Source: an uncultured Clostridia bacterium (GTDB taxonomy: Bacteria > Bacillota > Clostridia > Lachnospirales > Anaerotignaceae). Taken from it: DNA of 51,667 nt. The stretch's first letter is position 1; each line of letters starts with the position of its first letter. Shown in pieces: positions 24,810 through 32,821 of the stretch. Location of the stretch: positions 1 to 51,667 of the forward strand of contig CAJUKL010000007.1 of NCBI GenBank assembly GCA_910587195.1. The letters run 5' to 3'. The notes beneath the pieces were generated by a model, which worked only from the letters and a program-made list of their open reading frames with translations, searched no databases and had not been told where the DNA came from. The position numbers and the translations under genes were made by a program.

Positions 24810-24946
24810 AAAAAATTCGCCTTCCTTCTTTCTTTGGTTTTTGCAATATTTTTCAGCGAACAACGGCAATAAGAACATATGTTCTGTTTAAATGTGTCAG
24901 AAAATCCACCACATTTTTTGCAGTTATTGGTGGTATTTGTCGAAAA

Positions 24947-25015
24947 ACACAATATATAGAAACGCTGTTGTTTTAAATGTGTATATATTGTAGTATAGAA
25001 AAAGCATTTCGTCAA
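24947..25015 (-). promoter_or_regulatory. nrdD promoter with two NrdR-like boxes
   Basis: Minus strand: TTGACG (25015-25010), 17-nt spacer, TACAAT (24992-24987). One NrdR-like box, TGTGTATATATTGTAG on the plus strand (24978-24993), covers the -10; a second, ACACAATATATAG (24947-24959), lies downstream. Their centres are about 30 bp apart, close to three helical turns, the spacing known for NrdR box pairs. The nrdR gene itself is at 25544. Confidence 0.8.
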
Positions 25016-25107
25016 TATGCGGTTTTGCAAAAATATACCATGGAACGGGCAGAAAAGGCGAGATATAAGCATATACTATAAAAATAAAAAATTTTGGAGG
25101 CAAAAAA

Positions 25108-25371
25108 ATGGAACGTTTTTGTGAACTCAAACAAAAAGAGGTTATCAATGTTTGTGATGGCTGTCGTCTGGGATATGTAACAGATTTGGAACTAGATGTA
25201 TGTACAGGTAAAATTATTGCATTGATGATTCCTGCCGAAAATGGTAAGATGTTTCAGTTGTTTAGCGGAAGGCAAGAATATTATATCTTGTGGAAGTGCG
25301 TTAAAAAAATTGGAGATGATATTATTTTAATTGAAGCAAATGTAGAGGAATTGCTGCGGGAATGTGGATAA
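25108..25371 (+). CDS. ymxH: YlmC/YmxH-family PRC-barrel protein
   Basis: An 87-residue protein of the YlmC/YmxH group, single PRC-barrel domain, found in spore-forming Firmicutes. It starts MERFCELKQKEVINVCDGCR, with a conserved LGYVTDLELD strand and a hydrophobic GKIIALMIP strand, then WKCVKKIGDDIILIE, all typical. The molecular role is unknown; ymxH is tied to sporulation in Bacillus only by its locus. The ribosome-binding site is TTGGAGG. It is divergent from nrdD and shares its upstream region, so NrdR might influence it, although the boxes lie over the nrdD promoter. Confidence 0.88.
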   Translation: MERFCELKQKEVINVCDGCRLGYVTDLELDVCTGKIIALMIPAENGKMFQLFSGRQEYYILWKCVKKIGDDIILIEANVEELLRECG

Positions 25372-25453
25372 AATAGCCTAAAGTTTTGTTTACAAATGAA
25401 AAAACGAAATTTTCCATAAAAAACATTTTTTGTATAAACATTTTAGAAAATGA

Positions 25454-25482
25454 TTGACCAACAAAGGTTTTTCCGATATACT
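25454..25482 (+). promoter_or_regulatory. Promoter of nrdR
   Basis: TTGACC (25454-25459), 17-nt spacer, TATACT (25477-25482), 62 nt before the GTG start. CTGTATATTGTATA directly after the -10 resembles one half of an NrdR box but is not a clear match. Confidence 0.7.
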
Positions 25483-25543
25483 GTATATTGTATAAAAATG
25501 TCAGTTTACTGATAAAAAATTCATTTGAGAAGGGAGTGTTTTT

Positions 25544-26005
25544 GTGAAATGTCCATTCTGTAATCATGATGATACCAGAGTGATTGATTCAAGAAGTCAA
25601 GAAGATAATTCCGTGATTCGCCGCAGACGACTTTGTGATAAATGCGGAAAGCGTTTTACAACTTATGAAAGAATTGACACCATTCCCATTACAGTAATTA
25701 AAAAAAATAGTACAAGAGAATTATTTGATAAAACAAAATTGCTAAACGGTATTATGAAGTCTTGCTATAAAAGACCTGTTTCTGTTCATCAAATTGAATT
25801 GCTTGTAGAAGATATTGAAAATGCAATTATTGGCTCTGGAGAAAAAGAAGTAGAAAGTCAAAAAATAGGTGATATGGTCATTGAAAGGCTTATCCATTTA
25901 GATGAAGTGTCTTATGTTCGTTTTGCGTCTGTCTATCGCCAATTTAAAGATATTAATACTTTTTATGGGGAACTAGAAAAAATGATGAACGAAAAAAAAG
26001 GCTAA
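25544..26005 (+). CDS. nrdR: Transcriptional repressor NrdR
   Basis: A 153-residue NrdR, the global repressor of ribonucleotide reductase genes. The N-terminal zinc ribbon has C3-P-F-C6 and C31-DKC34 around a basic RRRRLCDKCGKRF segment that binds DNA, and the ATP-cone (about 49-139) senses ATP/dATP. Start is GTG at 25544 with AGGGAG 8-9 nt upstream. It is monocistronic with its own promoter and terminator, and its likely target, the box pair before nrdD, is 600 bp away. Length is usual. Confidence 0.96.
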   Translation: MKCPFCNHDDTRVIDSRSQEDNSVIRRRRLCDKCGKRFTTYERIDTIPITVIKKNSTRELFDKTKLLNGIMKSCYKRPVSVHQIELLVEDIENAIIGSGEKEVESQKIGDMVIERLIHLDEVSYVRFASVYRQFKDINTFYGELEKMMNEKKG

Positions 26006-26027
26006 CAATCTTAATAAATCCTATCAT

Positions 26028-26078
26028 CAGGCTGTTAAAAATTCTTTGCCATAAGTTTTTTGACAGCCTGTTTTTTTT
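26028..26078 (+). terminator. Terminator after nrdR
   Basis: CAGGCTGTTAAAAA pairs with TTTTTTGACAGCCTG across the loop, followed by eight T. Confidence 0.85.
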
Positions 26079-26105
26079 ATCAGTTGCAGTTGAGGGAGGA
26101 GAAAT

Positions 26106-26945
26106 ATGAAAAAGTATAGTTTTCCAATCATGATACTTAGTATATTTGAAATCATTGCAATTACACTGTGGCTAACAAAGGACAATCTATTTTATTTATT
26201 TAATTTTAGCTATATTGGCGTTTCCATTTTTTTAGGAACTTTTTTATTTATTAAAAAATACCCTCATGCACGCCGTATTACGCAGCTTTTGGTGGGAATT
26301 TATATGCTAATTTATTTAGGCTTTCTTTGTGGAGAAAATATGCAGATAGAAGGATTTTGGTATTACCTTTTTACAGGAGTATTTGAGGCTGCAACGATTC
26401 ATTATGCTGTTGCAAAAATTTTTGGCCCGTTGCTTTTTGGCAGAGGCTGGTGTGGTTATGCTTGTTGGACAGCAATGGTTTTAGATTTTTTGCCTTATAA
26501 GGTACCAGAGCAGCCAAGAAAAAACTTTACTTGGATTCGATATATTCTTTTTGGGAGTTCCTTTTTATGGGTTGCAGCATTGTTCCTTTTTCAAGTGAAT
26601 AACATAGAAAAAATTTTGTTCTGGGCATTTATTTGGGGAAACGTGTTATATTATGCAGTTGGAATCAGTTTAGCATATGCATTTAAAGACAATCGTGCAT
26701 TTTGTAAATATATTTGTCCTATCACTGTTTTTTTAAAGCCGATGAGTTATTTTTCTCTTTTTCGGATTGAGTGTAAAAAAGAAAAATGTATTTCTTGTGG
26801 AAAATGCAAAAAGGTTTGTCCTATGCATGTAGATATGACAGATAATTCTAAAAAACGAAAAAATGGAACAGAATGTATTCTTTGCATGGAATGTGTAAAA
26901 AGTTGTCCTCAAAATGCACTGTCTGAAGGGAATCATAGAAAATAA
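26106..26945 (+). CDS. NapH-like membrane protein with two [4Fe-4S] clusters
   Basis: A 279-residue integral membrane ferredoxin-type protein (4Fe-4S binding, COG0348). About five membrane helices lie at 5-25, 34-50, 58-78, 82-105 and 145-195. Between them the motif RGWCGYACWTAM and the later CKYICPITVFLKP match the NapH/NosR/CcoG loop cysteines. Two classical ferredoxin motifs follow at the C-terminus: CISCGKCKKVCP and CILCMECVKSCP. Such proteins carry electrons from quinone or flavin to periplasmic or cytosolic partners; here no reductase is next to it, so the partner is unknown. It is monocistronic with a terminator at 26976. Confidence 0.88.
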   Translation: MKKYSFPIMILSIFEIIAITLWLTKDNLFYLFNFSYIGVSIFLGTFLFIKKYPHARRITQLLVGIYMLIYLGFLCGENMQIEGFWYYLFTGVFEAATIHYAVAKIFGPLLFGRGWCGYACWTAMVLDFLPYKVPEQPRKNFTWIRYILFGSSFLWVAALFLFQVNNIEKILFWAFIWGNVLYYAVGISLAYAFKDNRAFCKYICPITVFLKPMSYFSLFRIECKKEKCISCGKCKKVCPMHVDMTDNSKKRKNGTECILCMECVKSCPQNALSEGNHRK

Positions 26946-26975
26946 ATATTACTATAAAAAAGTTTTATAAATAAG

Positions 26976-27012
26976 AAAAAAGCCTTCTTTATCATAAAAA
27001 GAAGGCTTTTTT
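26976..27012. terminator. Bidirectional terminator between the ferredoxin and ATPase genes
   Basis: AAAAAAGCCTTCTTT / AAAAGAAGGCTTTTTT stem with T-runs on both strands, between convergent genes. Confidence 0.9.
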
Positions 27013-27057
27013 CCTTATGGTATCATTACAATAATAGAAAGGTATGCTTATATATGT

Positions 27058-28170
27058 TTAATTTACGATTGCTAATTCTGTTGCTTTATCAAAAACATGT
27101 ATTTTATTAGTATCTAATGCAAAGCGTACTTGAGAACCATTTTTTGCTTTGGTTGTTGGTGCCACTCTTGCTGTTATGCTTGTGCCTTGCACATCAAAAT
27201 AAAGATAAACTTCAGCGCCCAATAATTCAGAAATATTGATAGTAGACTCTATTACACTGTCAGAAAATTTTTCTAACATTTCATCAGAATCATAAATATC
27301 TTCTGGACGAATTCCCATAGCTACAGTTTTTCCTGCATATCCGCCATCAATTAAAGCTTTTGCTTTTTCTTCAGAAAGCACTATGCGATATCCGCCTACT
27401 TTTAAAGCTACTTGATTGCCATTGACTTCACAAACAGCATCTAAAAAGTTCATTTGAGGGGAACCAATAAAACTTGCAACAAAAAGATTTGCAGGATTGT
27501 TATAAAGGTTTTGTGGGGTATCAATTTGTTGTACAATACCATCTTTCATAACAACAATACGAGTACCTAATGTCATTGCTTCTGTTTGGTCATGGGTAAC
27601 ATAAATAATTGTAGTACCAAGTCTTTGATGCAGTTTAGAAATTTCCGCTCTCATCTGTACTCTTAACTTTGCATCTAAGTTGGAAAGAGGCTCATCCATT
27701 AAAAATACTTTGGGACTACGGACAATGGCACGTCCCATAGCAACACGTTGTCTTTGTCCACCAGATAAAGCACTTGGTTTACGGTCTAATAATTTTTCAA
27801 GGTCAAGTATTTTTGCAGCTTTTTGTACCATTTGGTCAATTTCTGCAGGGGGAACTTTACGAAGTTTTAAAGCAAAAGCCATGTTTTCATAGACTGTCAT
27901 GTGTGGATAGAGCGCATAATTTTGGAAAACCATTGCAATGTCACGGTCTTTTGGCTCAACGTCATTTACTAATTTTCCGTCAATTAGTAATTCGCCGGAA
28001 GAAATATCTTCAAGACCTGCAACCATACGGAGTGTTGTAGATTTTCCACAACCAGAAGGGCCAACAAATATAATAAATTCTTTGTCTTCTATTTCCATAT
28101 TAAAGTTTTTTACTGCCTCATAACCATTGGGATACTTTTTACAAATGTTTTTTAAAGAGATACTTGCCAT
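27058..28170 (-). CDS. Sugar ABC transporter ATPase, MsmX/UgpC type
   Basis: A 370-residue ATPase of the MsmK/MsmX/UgpC group, which energises several oligosaccharide importers. Walker A is GPSGCGKST (about 37-45), the Q-loop region QNYALYPHMTV, signature LSGGQRQRVAMGRA, Walker B VFLMDEPLSNLD, and the H-loop THDQTEAM. A C-terminal MalK-like regulatory domain (about 240-370, TOBE/OB fold) contains GIRPEDIYD. The ATG at 28170 has GGAGGATAATAAG upstream. It lies apart from its permeases, but its promoter is a near copy of that of the binding-protein operon at 29658, which links it to alpha-galactoside uptake. Confidence 0.93.
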   Translation of the reverse strand: MASISLKNICKKYPNGYEAVKNFNMEIEDKEFIIFVGPSGCGKSTTLRMVAGLEDISSGELLIDGKLVNDVEPKDRDIAMVFQNYALYPHMTVYENMAFALKLRKVPPAEIDQMVQKAAKILDLEKLLDRKPSALSGGQRQRVAMGRAIVRSPKVFLMDEPLSNLDAKLRVQMRAEISKLHQRLGTTIIYVTHDQTEAMTLGTRIVVMKDGIVQQIDTPQNLYNNPANLFVASFIGSPQMNFLDAVCEVNGNQVALKVGGYRIVLSEEKAKALIDGGYAGKTVAMGIRPEDIYDSDEMLEKFSDSVIESTINISELLGAEVYLYFDVQGTSITARVAPTTKAKNGSQVRFALDTNKIHVFDKATELAIVN

Positions 28171-28239
28171 CTTATTATCCTCCTTCTCTTCTCGTGTAAT
28201 TTTTAGGATTATGTAAGAAACGTTCCTAAACTTTTTATT

Positions 28240-28308
28240 ATCATAACATACCATTATGCTATTATTGAATAGCAACAAATAAGTAATTTTATATCATATT
28301 GCTATCTT
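28240..28308 (-). promoter_or_regulatory. Shared AraC-type promoter region, copy before the ATPase gene
   Basis: Read on the minus strand (28308 to 28241), this matches 29507-29574 on the plus strand at 57 of 68 positions by hand count, without gaps. It contains TAGCAATATG, an inverted repeat TGCTATT-CAAT-AATAGCA, and TATGAT as a -10 (28245-28240). There is no good -35, which suits an activator-dependent promoter. Confidence 0.8.
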
Positions 28309-28387
28309 TCCATATTTATATGCAATTAAGATTGCATTTTGATATAAAAATTTCTTACAGAATTTTATTCTTTTGTTCAAAAACACA

Positions 28388-28418
28388 AAAACCTTGAAGA
28401 CAAAGTCTTAAGGTTTTA
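28388..28418 (-). terminator. Terminator of the AraC gene
   Basis: Minus strand: AAAACCTTAAGAC pairs with GTCTTCAAGGTTTTT (one mismatch), 3-nt loop, ending in five T. Confidence 0.75.
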
Positions 28419-28426
28419 TCTTTTTT

Positions 28427-29290
28427 TTACTGTTCCATAATTCCTTTTTGAATACGCCATGTACGTGGGGAAATGCCATAAACATTTTTAAAGGCTCTGG
28501 AAAAGTGTAAAGGATTTGGATAACCTACAGAGTTACCAATTTCTTGAACAGATAATTTGGTTAAACGGAGTAACTCTGTTGCTTTAATCATACGATAATT
28601 AATTAGAAATTCTTGGGGAGATTTTCCAAAAGTATCTTTAAATATTTTACCAAAATAACTTCTGTTTAAACCGCAGTTTTGTGCAATATCTTCAATAGAA
28701 ATATTATTTTGGAAATTACATTCAATAAAGGAAATGGCTTCTTTTAAATAAAAGTCACGTAATTTTCCATGGGATTGTGTTTGTACAGGTGTGATAGAAC
28801 GTGTTAAGTAATCTAAAAATAAGTATAAATGCCCGATTAGATGAAAAGAAGGGGCATCTTTGTGGTGCACAATATAATTCATTTCATCTAGCATACATTG
28901 TTGCAATTCATTGGAACGGGAGTGATAAATTGGTCTGTCAAAGCATAAACCAGTTGCTTCAATGGCCTCTTTAACGCGTAACCCATCAAATTCAATCCAA
29001 ATATATTCCCAAGGGGAATCACTTGATGCTGCATACATATTGAATTGACCAGGGAAAATCATAAATCCTTGTTGTGGTTTAATTTCGTAGTTCTGTGTAA
29101 TTCCATGACTATCATTTGCCATAAGCGTACCTGTTCCAGATATGACATAATGAAATAAATAATGTTCCCGTGAAACCGGCCCAAAAGAATGAGAGGGTTT
29201 GCATTTTTCCCAACCATATTGGTAAAGGCATAAATCAACAAAAATTTCGCTTGGAAAGATTGAAAAAATTAGATTATTCATGGTTATCAT
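28427..29290 (-). CDS. AraC-family regulator of the alpha-galactoside locus
   Basis: A 287-residue regulator like RafR/MsmR. The N-terminal cupin-like sugar-binding domain spans about 25-150 (HYVISGTGTLMAN, IFPGQFNMYAAS, PWEYIWIEFDGL); the two C-terminal helix-turn-helix motifs lie at about 190-285 (ISIEDIAQNCGLNRSYFGKIF and VQEIGNSVGYPNPLHFSRAFK). ATG 29290 is chosen since AGGAGAAAAGTG ends just before it; the next ATG (29281) is too far. It sits between two transcription units whose promoters share a 68-bp region and most likely activates both in response to raffinose, melibiose or a similar sugar. The sugar is inferred from the GH36 gene. Confidence 0.9.
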   Translation of the reverse strand: MITMNNLIFSIFPSEIFVDLCLYQYGWEKCKPSHSFGPVSREHYLFHYVISGTGTLMANDSHGITQNYEIKPQQGFMIFPGQFNMYAASSDSPWEYIWIEFDGLRVKEAIEATGLCFDRPIYHSRSNELQQCMLDEMNYIVHHKDAPSFHLIGHLYLFLDYLTRSITPVQTQSHGKLRDFYLKEAISFIECNFQNNISIEDIAQNCGLNRSYFGKIFKDTFGKSPQEFLINYRMIKATELLRLTKLSVQEIGNSVGYPNPLHFSRAFKNVYGISPRTWRIQKGIMEQ

Positions 29291-29365
29291 CACTTTTCTC
29301 CTAAAGTATTTTTTGCAGTTTTGCATAAAAAGTGGCACAGTATTTGAGAAAACCCCACAAATACT

Positions 29366-29389
29366 GTAAGCCCTTTTAAAAGGGCTTAC
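29366..29389. promoter_or_regulatory. Perfect 24-bp palindrome upstream of the AraC gene
   Basis: Two 12-bp arms GTAAGCCCTTTT / AAAAGGGCTTAC with no spacer, between the divergent AraC gene and the sugar operon. Neither side has a T-run, so it is not a simple terminator; it could be an operator or an mRNA hairpin in the AraC leader. The rest of 29291-29506 is AT-rich with no gene. Confidence 0.55.
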
Positions 29390-29506
29390 CTCTTCCTTTT
29401 CAAAACATTGCAGTAAACAGTTTTTATAAGTATTTTTCTTTTGCAGTTACTATGATTATACATCAAAATATATCAAAATGCCATATCAGCTACACATAAA
29501 AACAGA

Positions 29507-29575
29507 AAAATAGCAATATGCCATAAAAACACTTATTTGCTGCTATTCAATCGTAGCATAAAGATATGTTATAAT
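29507..29575 (+). promoter_or_regulatory. Shared AraC-type promoter region, copy before the sugar operon
   Basis: The plus-strand partner of 28241-28308. TAGCAATATG at 29511-29520, inverted repeat TGCTA-N8-TAGCA at 29541-29558, and a perfect -10 TATAAT at 29570-29575. The 17-bp upstream hexamer is TCAATC, a poor -35. Transcription should start near 29582, giving a leader of about 75 nt. Confidence 0.8.
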
Positions 29576-29657
29576 GACTAAAAATATAAAACAATACATT
29601 AGAAAAAGCATTGTTTTGTACAAAAAGGCAGGGAACAAAAGAGAGGAGGAAGTTTTT

Positions 29658-30980
29658 ATGAAATCAAAATGGAAAACAGTCGGCAGTATTCTCTTGACAG
29701 GAGTGATGCTTTCGACTGCAATGTTGTCTGGCTGCGGCAGTACAGATACCACAGCATCCGGAAAGACAGTCATTGAAATTGTGCAGTACAAGCCAGAAGC
29801 AGTAAAAGCGTTTGAAACTTTGGAGGAGAAATTTAATGCAACGCATGATGACATTCAATTAGTCATTGATTCTCCAAACGATGCAATGACGATTTTAAAA
29901 ACAAGATTTGTTCGGGAGGACTATCCGGACATTATTGGAATTGGTGGAGATATTAACTATTCCAACTTTTTGGACGCTGAAATGTTAATGGATATTTCAG
30001 ACTATGAAGGATTAGCAGATATCAAAGAATCCTATTTGACCATTGACAAGCAGTTAGAGTTTATTCCTTTAGAAGGAGTATATGCAGTACCTTATATGGC
30101 AAATGCTGCCGGCGTATTGTATAACAAAGATATTTTTGAAGAAAATGGTTGGAAAATTCCAGAAACTTTAGATGAATTTTATAAATTGTGTGAAGATATT
30201 CAAAGTAAAGGAATCCAGCCTTTGTATTTTGGATTTAGAGATACTTGGACTTGTTTAGCACCTTGGAATGCGATTGCAGTAGATGTAGCAGACCCTAACA
30301 TTTGTGCACAAGTAAACGCTGGTTTAGCAACTTTTACAGAGGCATATCGTCCTGTTGCTGAAATCACAAAATCATTGTTAAAATATGCACAGCCAGATAC
30401 TTTTGCTTATAGCTATAATGATGCTTGTACCGCGTTTGCAAGAGGGGAATCTGCCATGTATGTTATCGGAAGTTATGCAGTACCACAGATAAAATCTGTA
30501 AATCCAGACATCAATATTGATTCTTTTGTATTTCCGGGCAGCAATCATAAAGAAGATAATGTTTTAAATTCTGGTAATGACCTACAATGGTCAGTTATGG
30601 CAGGAAATGAAAGCAAAAAAGAAGCAATTTATGAGGTACTTAATTTCTTATATGAAGATGAAAATATTCAAACTTACTTAGACGACCAAAGTGCAGTACC
30701 ATGTAAAAAAGGTAATTTTGAACTTCCATCTATGTTAGATGGCATGAAACCATATATTCAAAATGATAAAATGGCAGACTATCAAGACCACCACTATCCA
30801 GCAGAAATGTCTGTAGATGCAATGATTCAGACATTACTTGTAGATGAAAGTGACAATGCCATCGATACCTTTTTACAAAGATTTGACACAGAATGGGCAA
30901 GATACAATAGAGATTTAATTGCAAAAGTACAAAAATTCTATGAAGAACATCCTGAGAAATTAACAGAAGGAGGGAATTAA
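29658..30980 (+). CDS. Sugar ABC transporter substrate-binding lipoprotein
   Basis: A 440-residue family 1 extracellular solute-binding protein. The signal peptide ends in a lipobox MLSGC (C26), so the mature protein is membrane-anchored. TVIEIVQYKPEAVKAFETLE and NDAMTILKTRFVREDYPDII are the usual opening strands, and PYMANAAGVLYNKDIFEENG is the family signature. The ATG at 29658 follows GAGGAGGAAG; 28 upstream residues in frame are leader. First gene of the sugar operon; the two permeases follow at once. The ligand is probably an alpha-galactoside, inferred from the neighbouring alpha-galactosidase. Confidence 0.93.
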   Translation: MKSKWKTVGSILLTGVMLSTAMLSGCGSTDTTASGKTVIEIVQYKPEAVKAFETLEEKFNATHDDIQLVIDSPNDAMTILKTRFVREDYPDIIGIGGDINYSNFLDAEMLMDISDYEGLADIKESYLTIDKQLEFIPLEGVYAVPYMANAAGVLYNKDIFEENGWKIPETLDEFYKLCEDIQSKGIQPLYFGFRDTWTCLAPWNAIAVDVADPNICAQVNAGLATFTEAYRPVAEITKSLLKYAQPDTFAYSYNDACTAFARGESAMYVIGSYAVPQIKSVNPDINIDSFVFPGSNHKEDNVLNSGNDLQWSVMAGNESKKEAIYEVLNFLYEDENIQTYLDDQSAVPCKKGNFELPSMLDGMKPYIQNDKMADYQDHHYPAEMSVDAMIQTLLVDESDNAIDTFLQRFDTEWARYNRDLIAKVQKFYEEHPEKLTEGGN

Positions 30981-30982
30981 GT

Positions 30983-31855
30983 ATGAGAGGCGATAGAGAT
31001 AGAGAACGGACGTTTTTGTTAATTACCATTCCAGTTGTGGCATTATTTGTTTGTTTTAATACTTTGCCGCTGATAAAAGGTTTTATTTATAGCTTTACTA
31101 ATTTTAAAGGTTATGGTTCTTATGAATGGGTAGGAATAAGAAATTATATTGACCTATTCAGTGATGCTCGTGTTGGAAAATCTTACTGGTTTACCTTTAA
31201 ATATGCCTTGCTGGGCACCATTTTAACCAATGTCATTAGTTTGGTTATTGCAATGGGATTAAACAGCAAAATAAAAGGAAAAAGTGTATTAAGAGGAATT
31301 TATTTTGTGCCAAATGTATTAGGTGGTTTGGTTATTGGTTATATCTTTAGTTTTATCTTTACATATATCCTCCCTGTTGTAGGGCAGTCTTTAGGTATTG
31401 AAGCATTAAGTGGAAGTATGCTTTCCAGTGTATCAAAAGCATGGATTGCCATTGTTATTGTTGGTTGTTGGCAGGCAATTGCCATGAACACCATTATTTA
31501 TATTTCTGGTTTACAAACCGTTCCAGAGGATATTTATGAAGCAGGTGCCATTGATGGTGTAACGGGCTGGAGAAAGTTTAAAGATTTAACTTTCCCTTTG
31601 ATTATTCCTTTCTTTGGAATTAACATGGTACTTTCTATGAAAAACTTTTTGATGGTATTTGACCAGATTATGGCATTAACCAAAGGTGGTCCATCTCAAA
31701 GTACAGAATCTATTTCTTATTTGATTTATAACAATGGTATGAGCGGCGGACAATTTGGTTTTCAAAGTGCAAACGCATTTTTATTCTTTGTCGTAATCGT
31801 AGTTATTTCAGTCGTACAAATGACAGTAATGAATAAGAAGGAGGAACAATTATGA
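30983..31855 (+). CDS. Sugar ABC transporter permease, MalF type
   Basis: A 290-residue permease with six membrane helices, beginning RTFLLITIPVVALFVCFNTLP. The EAA loop that contacts the ATPase is EAGAIDGVTGWRKFKDLTFP near residue 191, with the usual GxxxxxxxxF/L-P spacing. It starts 2 bp after the binding-protein stop and overlaps the next permease by 4 bp. It has an MsmF/RafF-like length. The ATPase is expected to be the one at 27058. Confidence 0.93.
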   Translation: MRGDRDRERTFLLITIPVVALFVCFNTLPLIKGFIYSFTNFKGYGSYEWVGIRNYIDLFSDARVGKSYWFTFKYALLGTILTNVISLVIAMGLNSKIKGKSVLRGIYFVPNVLGGLVIGYIFSFIFTYILPVVGQSLGIEALSGSMLSSVSKAWIAIVIVGCWQAIAMNTIIYISGLQTVPEDIYEAGAIDGVTGWRKFKDLTFPLIIPFFGINMVLSMKNFLMVFDQIMALTKGGPSQSTESISYLIYNNGMSGGQFGFQSANAFLFFVVIVVISVVQMTVMNKKEEQL

Positions 31856-32703
31856 TGAGCAAAGGCAATAAACAAACAAGAGCGGTAAATTGGCCAGTCA
31901 CAATACTCCTGATATTAGGTTGTTTAACGATATTTTTCCCATTATATATGGCTTTTATCATTTCTATGAAACAACCTTCTGAAATGACAAATGATATTTC
32001 TGGTGCGTTGGCACTTCCGGCACAATGGAGTTTTGACAATTTCCGAGAAGCAATGCGTGTAACAGACTTTTGGAATTCTTTAGGAAACAGCCTTTTAATT
32101 ACAGTAGCAACAGTTGTGCTTGCTATCGTAATACATGGTATGGCAGGCTATGCAATCGGTAGAAGCATGAAAAAAAGCAAAGCCTATAATGTTATCTATA
32201 TGTTTATTGTAAGTGGTATGTTTGTACCATTTGCTATTTTGATGATGCCTTTGGTAAAACAAACAGCACAAATGGGCATTGCAAACAGATTAGGTGTTAT
32301 TCTTTCCTATGTTGTATTTTATATGCCTTTGAACGTTATGCTGTATAAAGGATTTTTGACTAATATTCCTGTTGCGATTGAAGAAGCTGCGAGAGTGGAC
32401 GGTGCAAGCACATGGAAAATTTATTGGACGATTATTTTCCCTATGATGAAGCCAATGCACGCAACAGTGGCAGTTTTAACAGCTATGAGCACCTGGAATG
32501 ATGTTATGACACCACTTGTTATTATGTCTGGTACAGGTAAAAATACATTGCCATTGGCACAGTTAAATTTCCAAACACAATTTGGTACAAATTACAATCT
32601 TGCATTTGCATCTTATATTCTTGCATTGATACCAATTTTGTTATTCTATGTTATTTGTCAAAAACAAATTATCAATGGTGTGGTTAATGGTGCTGTTAAA
32701 TAA
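31852..32703 (+). CDS. Sugar ABC transporter permease, MalG type
   Basis: A 283-residue permease, six membrane helices. The first is WPVTILLILGCLTIFFPLY and the EAA loop is EEAARVDGASTWKIYWTIIF near residue 179. The start is ATG 31852, overlapping the first permease's stop (AAGGAGG just upstream); the next codon is also ATG (31855). A hairpin at 32711 and a 120-bp gap separate it from the alpha-galactosidase gene. Confidence 0.93.
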   Translation: MMSKGNKQTRAVNWPVTILLILGCLTIFFPLYMAFIISMKQPSEMTNDISGALALPAQWSFDNFREAMRVTDFWNSLGNSLLITVATVVLAIVIHGMAGYAIGRSMKKSKAYNVIYMFIVSGMFVPFAILMMPLVKQTAQMGIANRLGVILSYVVFYMPLNVMLYKGFLTNIPVAIEEAARVDGASTWKIYWTIIFPMMKPMHATVAVLTAMSTWNDVMTPLVIMSGTGKNTLPLAQLNFQTQFGTNYNLAFASYILALIPILLFYVICQKQIINGVVNGAVK

Positions 32704-32710
32704 AAAAGAT

Positions 32711-32730
32711 AGGGGAACGAAAGTTCCCCT
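32711..32730 (+). other. GAAA-tetraloop hairpin after the permease gene
   Basis: Perfect stem AGGGGAAC / GTTCCCCT closing a CGAAAG-type GAAA tetraloop, without a T-run. Such a structure can protect the upstream mRNA end or slow polymerase, not fully terminate. Confidence 0.6.
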
Positions 32731-32821
32731 AATACTTTATCAATAAAGTTCTGTTGTTTGCGATTGGAAAAACACTTGAAAAATAAATAAAAAATGATTA
32801 ACGAAAGAAAGGATTTTATTT

